Shown here: positions 33,966-35,671 of the stretch, one piece after another | Numbering within the stretch: the first letter of the stretch is position 1 | Layout: every line of letters begins with the position of its first letter | Source of the DNA: Bacteroidales bacterium | GTDB taxonomy: Bacteria > Bacteroidota > Bacteroidia > Bacteroidales > UBA932 | Length of the DNA stretch: 35,671 nucleotides | Direction: 5' to 3' | Assembly: GCA_028700975.1 (NCBI GenBank) | Contig: JAQVRQ010000015.1 | Location: 1-35,671, forward strand | Notes under the pieces: generated by a model | The model's input: the letters and a program-made list of their open reading frames with translations, nothing else | Database searches by the model: none | Told to the model about the DNA's origin: nothing | Position numbers and translations under genes: made by a program

Positions 33966-35085
33966 GAGTAGAGAACATAAAATTCCGATACTTTCTTTTT
34001 TTTCAGGAGGAGGTTTTATGGATATGGGATTTGAACAAGCCGGGTTTGAGGTAATTTGGACAAATGAATTTGATGAAACTTTCGCCAAACTTCACGCTGC
34101 CGGTATGACTTCGTGGAGAAAATCGCAGGGCAATGGAATAAAAGCAGAAATATTCAATGCGAAATCAATCACAGAAGTAAAATCAGAAGAAATTGTTTCA
34201 GAAGCGTTTCCAAACGGAAAACCCGAACACTTTGGAATGATTGGAGGACCGCCTTGTCAGGACTTTAGTATGAATGGTTCATTAAAAGGTTTTGGCGGAG
34301 AAAGAGGAAAACTTACAATTGTATACTTTGATAAAATCTTGGAATTAAAACCAACGTTCTTCGTTATGGAAAATGTTACCGGTTTAACAAAGAGAAAAGA
34401 CACAAAAGAGTATTTACAAACGCTATTGAAGCGTGTTGAAAAAGAATACTACGTTGATCACGAAAACCTAAATTCGTTGAATTATGGTGTTCCGCAACAC
34501 AGAGAACGTGTATTTTTTGTAGGTATTAGAAAAGATTGTATGAGCAAAAAAGCCATTGAAAAAGCACCGTTTGGTAAATGGTTTCCTTTTCCTGTAAACG
34601 AAAAATATCACGATTCTGCGACAAAGTATAATTGGGGAAAACAAATACCTTTTGGGAACAAATTGAAAAAACCAGAAGATGTTCCTTTTGAATTGTGTGT
34701 TGAAAGCTGTTTAGTACCAAATAGTAAAATTGATATTATTCCGAATGCAAATGAGGTCTTTACCTTGCACAAGCATTTAAGCGAGTTAAGTAAAATAGCT
34801 GAAGGAGAAACAAATAGACCATCTTTTAAACGATTACACCGCTATAAATATAGCCCAACAGCTTGTTATGGAAACAATGAAGTTCATTTACACCCGTATT
34901 TAAATAGGCGTTTATCTGCGAGGGAGGCTCTAAGAATACAAGGTGTGCCTGATGAATATATACTTCCGCCAGAAATTTCATTATCTAAGAAATTTAAAAT
35001 GATTGGTAATGGCGTTCCTGTTCCATTAGCTAAAGCAGTAGCAGAATCATTAAAAGACTTTTTATTAACAAATGAAATCATATAA
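33958..35085 (+). CDS. C5-cytosine DNA methyltransferase of the defence operon (DruM-like)
   Basis: 375 aa, complete. Motif I is ILSFFSGGGFMDMGFEQAG, motif IV GGPPCQDFS with the catalytic Cys100, motif VI MENV (Glu138), motif VIII PQHRERVFF (from Pro179), then a target-recognition region (about 200-310), RLSAREALRIQG (motif IX) and KMIGNGVPVPLA (motif X). It transfers methyl groups from SAM to C5 of cytosine. The recognition sequence cannot be read. It overlaps the nuclease end by eight bases. In a defence operon it most likely marks self DNA, as DrmMII does in DISARM; a type II restriction partner is absent. It is the last gene of the operon. Confidence 0.92.
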   Translation: MNKSREHKIPILSFFSGGGFMDMGFEQAGFEVIWTNEFDETFAKLHAAGMTSWRKSQGNGIKAEIFNAKSITEVKSEEIVSEAFPNGKPEHFGMIGGPPCQDFSMNGSLKGFGGERGKLTIVYFDKILELKPTFFVMENVTGLTKRKDTKEYLQTLLKRVEKEYYVDHENLNSLNYGVPQHRERVFFVGIRKDCMSKKAIEKAPFGKWFPFPVNEKYHDSATKYNWGKQIPFGNKLKKPEDVPFELCVESCLVPNSKIDIIPNANEVFTLHKHLSELSKIAEGETNRPSFKRLHRYKYSPTACYGNNEVHLHPYLNRRLSAREALRIQGVPDEYILPPEISLSKKFKMIGNGVPVPLAKAVAESLKDFLLTNEII

Positions 35086-35324
35086 ATCCCTCAATATTTT
35101 GCAAGCACATTGCCAAAGCCCCACGAGCCAACGCTCAGTCCAAACTTTGTCAAAGAGCTTGCAAAGCCAACGCAAGAAAAATTGTTTTTAAAAAATTTCC
35201 CGACCCTTCAAAAAAATAAAAAACGCAACGCACAACCCGACACAGACAGGCAAAAAAGCAAACAGACAATGACACTGAAACCCAACATTGACAATGTTTT
35301 ACAAGGACGGACGACAGAACACCA
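35086..35324. other. A/C-rich non-coding tail of cassette 2
   Basis: No credible gene. TTTGCAAGC at 35098-35106 pairs with GCTTGCAAA at 35157-35165 and may act as a transcript end. The remainder is strongly A/C-rich on this strand. A 93-codon open frame here (35110-35391) runs through the attC-like site and has a low-complexity Lys/Pro/Thr composition, so it is not called. Confidence 0.5.
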
Positions 35325-35463
35325 GCTGCCAACAGCACCTATACGCAAGTGGGGGTTCAGTGCTTCGGTTGACAAATTATCGTATATTTGAACTGTAGTT
35401 CTTCGTAGGAAAGTTTAGTGCAAGAAAGCCCCCACCTGCGTATAGCTGCAAAACGTTGTGTGT
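35325..35463 (+). repeat. attC-like recombination site 2
   Basis: Layout: TGCCAAC (R''-like, 35327-35333), left arm about 35335-35355, right arm 35429-35449, 5 bases, GTTGTGT (R'-like, 35455-35461). The core arms CTATACGCAAGTGGGGG (35339-35355) and CCCCCACCTGCGTATAG (35429-35445) match in 16 of 17 positions. The 73-base middle can fold further. AAACGTT at the right junction is shared with site 1. The private parts of the two boxes do not pair with each other, again as in a cassette array. Confidence 0.65.
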
Positions 35464-35671
35464 CATTAAAGAAACGAGATGAATAAAATTTACAAAAGAC
35501 TTTTATCTTCAAAAATTGAAAACTTCTTAAACGAATATCTATCATCAAGAGAAGTATTTGAAGACCTTGATAAAAGAAATAAACTTCTTCATCCAGGAGA
35601 ATATGGCACATATCGTGAAAAAATATGTGATGAATTAATCAAATTCAGTATCCCAAGTAAATTTGAAACAG
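35456..35671 (+). mobile_element. Integron-like cassette 3, cut by window end
   Basis: Begins at the second attC-like junction with GTTGTGTGTCATT. Only 216 bases are visible. If the model is right, its own palindrome, beyond the window, should contain ACACAAC as left outer box. Confidence 0.45.
35479..35671 (+). CDS. Cassette 3 protein, N-terminal part, unknown
   Basis: 64 codons are open to the window edge from an ATG 24 bases after the cassette boundary. The protein starts MNKIYKRLLSSKIENFLNEY and continues with SREVFEDLDKRNKLLHPGEYGTYRE, soluble and helical. No family is recognised. Start position close to the boundary matches cassette 1. AT-rich codon use resembles the other cassette genes. 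Confidence 0.6.
   Translation, partial: MNKIYKRLLSSKIENFLNEYLSSREVFEDLDKRNKLLHPGEYGTYREKICDELIKFSIPSKFET

Larger units (their letters stand above)
23721..35455 (+). mobile_element. Integron-like cassette 2 carrying a Druantia-like operon
   Basis: About 11.7 kb between two attC-like junctions. It starts GTTGGCAGC (23720-23728) and ends with a palindrome whose left outer box is GCTGCCAAC (35325-35333), the exact reverse complement of its start over nine bases. All four genes point the same way and overlap. Sequence is clearly more AT-rich and GAA/AAA-biased than the left half of the window. As a cassette it is extremely large, so it may instead be a composite of older units. Confidence 0.5.

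Noticed and set aside
33958-35085. Type II restriction-modification system
   Set aside because: No type II restriction enzyme is adjacent; the methyltransferase is translationally coupled to the nuclease and helicase operon instead.
35110-35391. 93-codon open frame after the methyltransferase
   Set aside because: Low-complexity Lys/Pro/Thr-rich product, no start context, and it runs through the attC-like palindrome; best explained by the A/C-rich non-coding tail.

Overview
The window looks like a Bacteroidota chromosome, most likely Bacteroidales. The evidence is Bacteroides-type promoters (TAnnTTTG boxes, one with a TTTG -33 element), weak or absent Shine-Dalgarno sequences, and gene families typical of the phylum: a FadL/OmpP1 porin, an S9 dipeptidyl peptidase with signal peptide, a NagX/DUF5009 membrane acyltransferase, a NamZ/DUF1343 muramidase, and a small membrane protein upstream of mutL. 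Species cannot be named from sequence alone.

Positions 1-21620 are ordinary, densely packed core genome: shikimate genes (an AroD-AroA fusion and aroB), an actin-fold ATPase whose first nucleotide-binding motif sits at its C-terminus, comM, tsaE, namZ, a selenouridine operon (mnmH, a YedF-like DsrE protein, selD), fadL, a DPP IV-type peptidase, a phosphodiesterase, nagX-like, rsmE, then a minus-strand cluster (small membrane protein, mutL, rhomboid, EEP hydrolase, tsaC, Ca2+/Na+ antiporter), ispF and tRNA-Met(CAT).

Positions 21621-35671 are accessory. After back-to-back terminators and a short repeat cluster comes a XerC/D-type tyrosine recombinase of 283 aa, then an array that behaves like integron gene cassettes. 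Unit 1 (22941-23720) carries a HEPN-like protein. Unit 2 (23721-35455, about 11.7 kb) carries a four-gene defence operon: a large unknown protein, a 2007-aa DruE-like DUF1998 helicase, a RecB/Cas4-type nuclease with iron-sulfur cysteines, and a C5-cytosine methyltransferase. This gene set resembles Druantia type II. Unit 3 begins at 35456 and is cut by the window end.

The key observation is that each complete unit starts with GTT plus a private sequence (GTTGTAGGCT, GTTGGCAGC) and ends with an imperfect palindrome whose outer left box is the reverse complement of that same start. This is the logic of integron attC sites, but the boxes do not fit the classical consensus and the recombinase lacks the extra IntI segment. 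The array may therefore be an integron-like cassette system with a non-IntI recombinase, one cassette of which holds an entire anti-phage operon.
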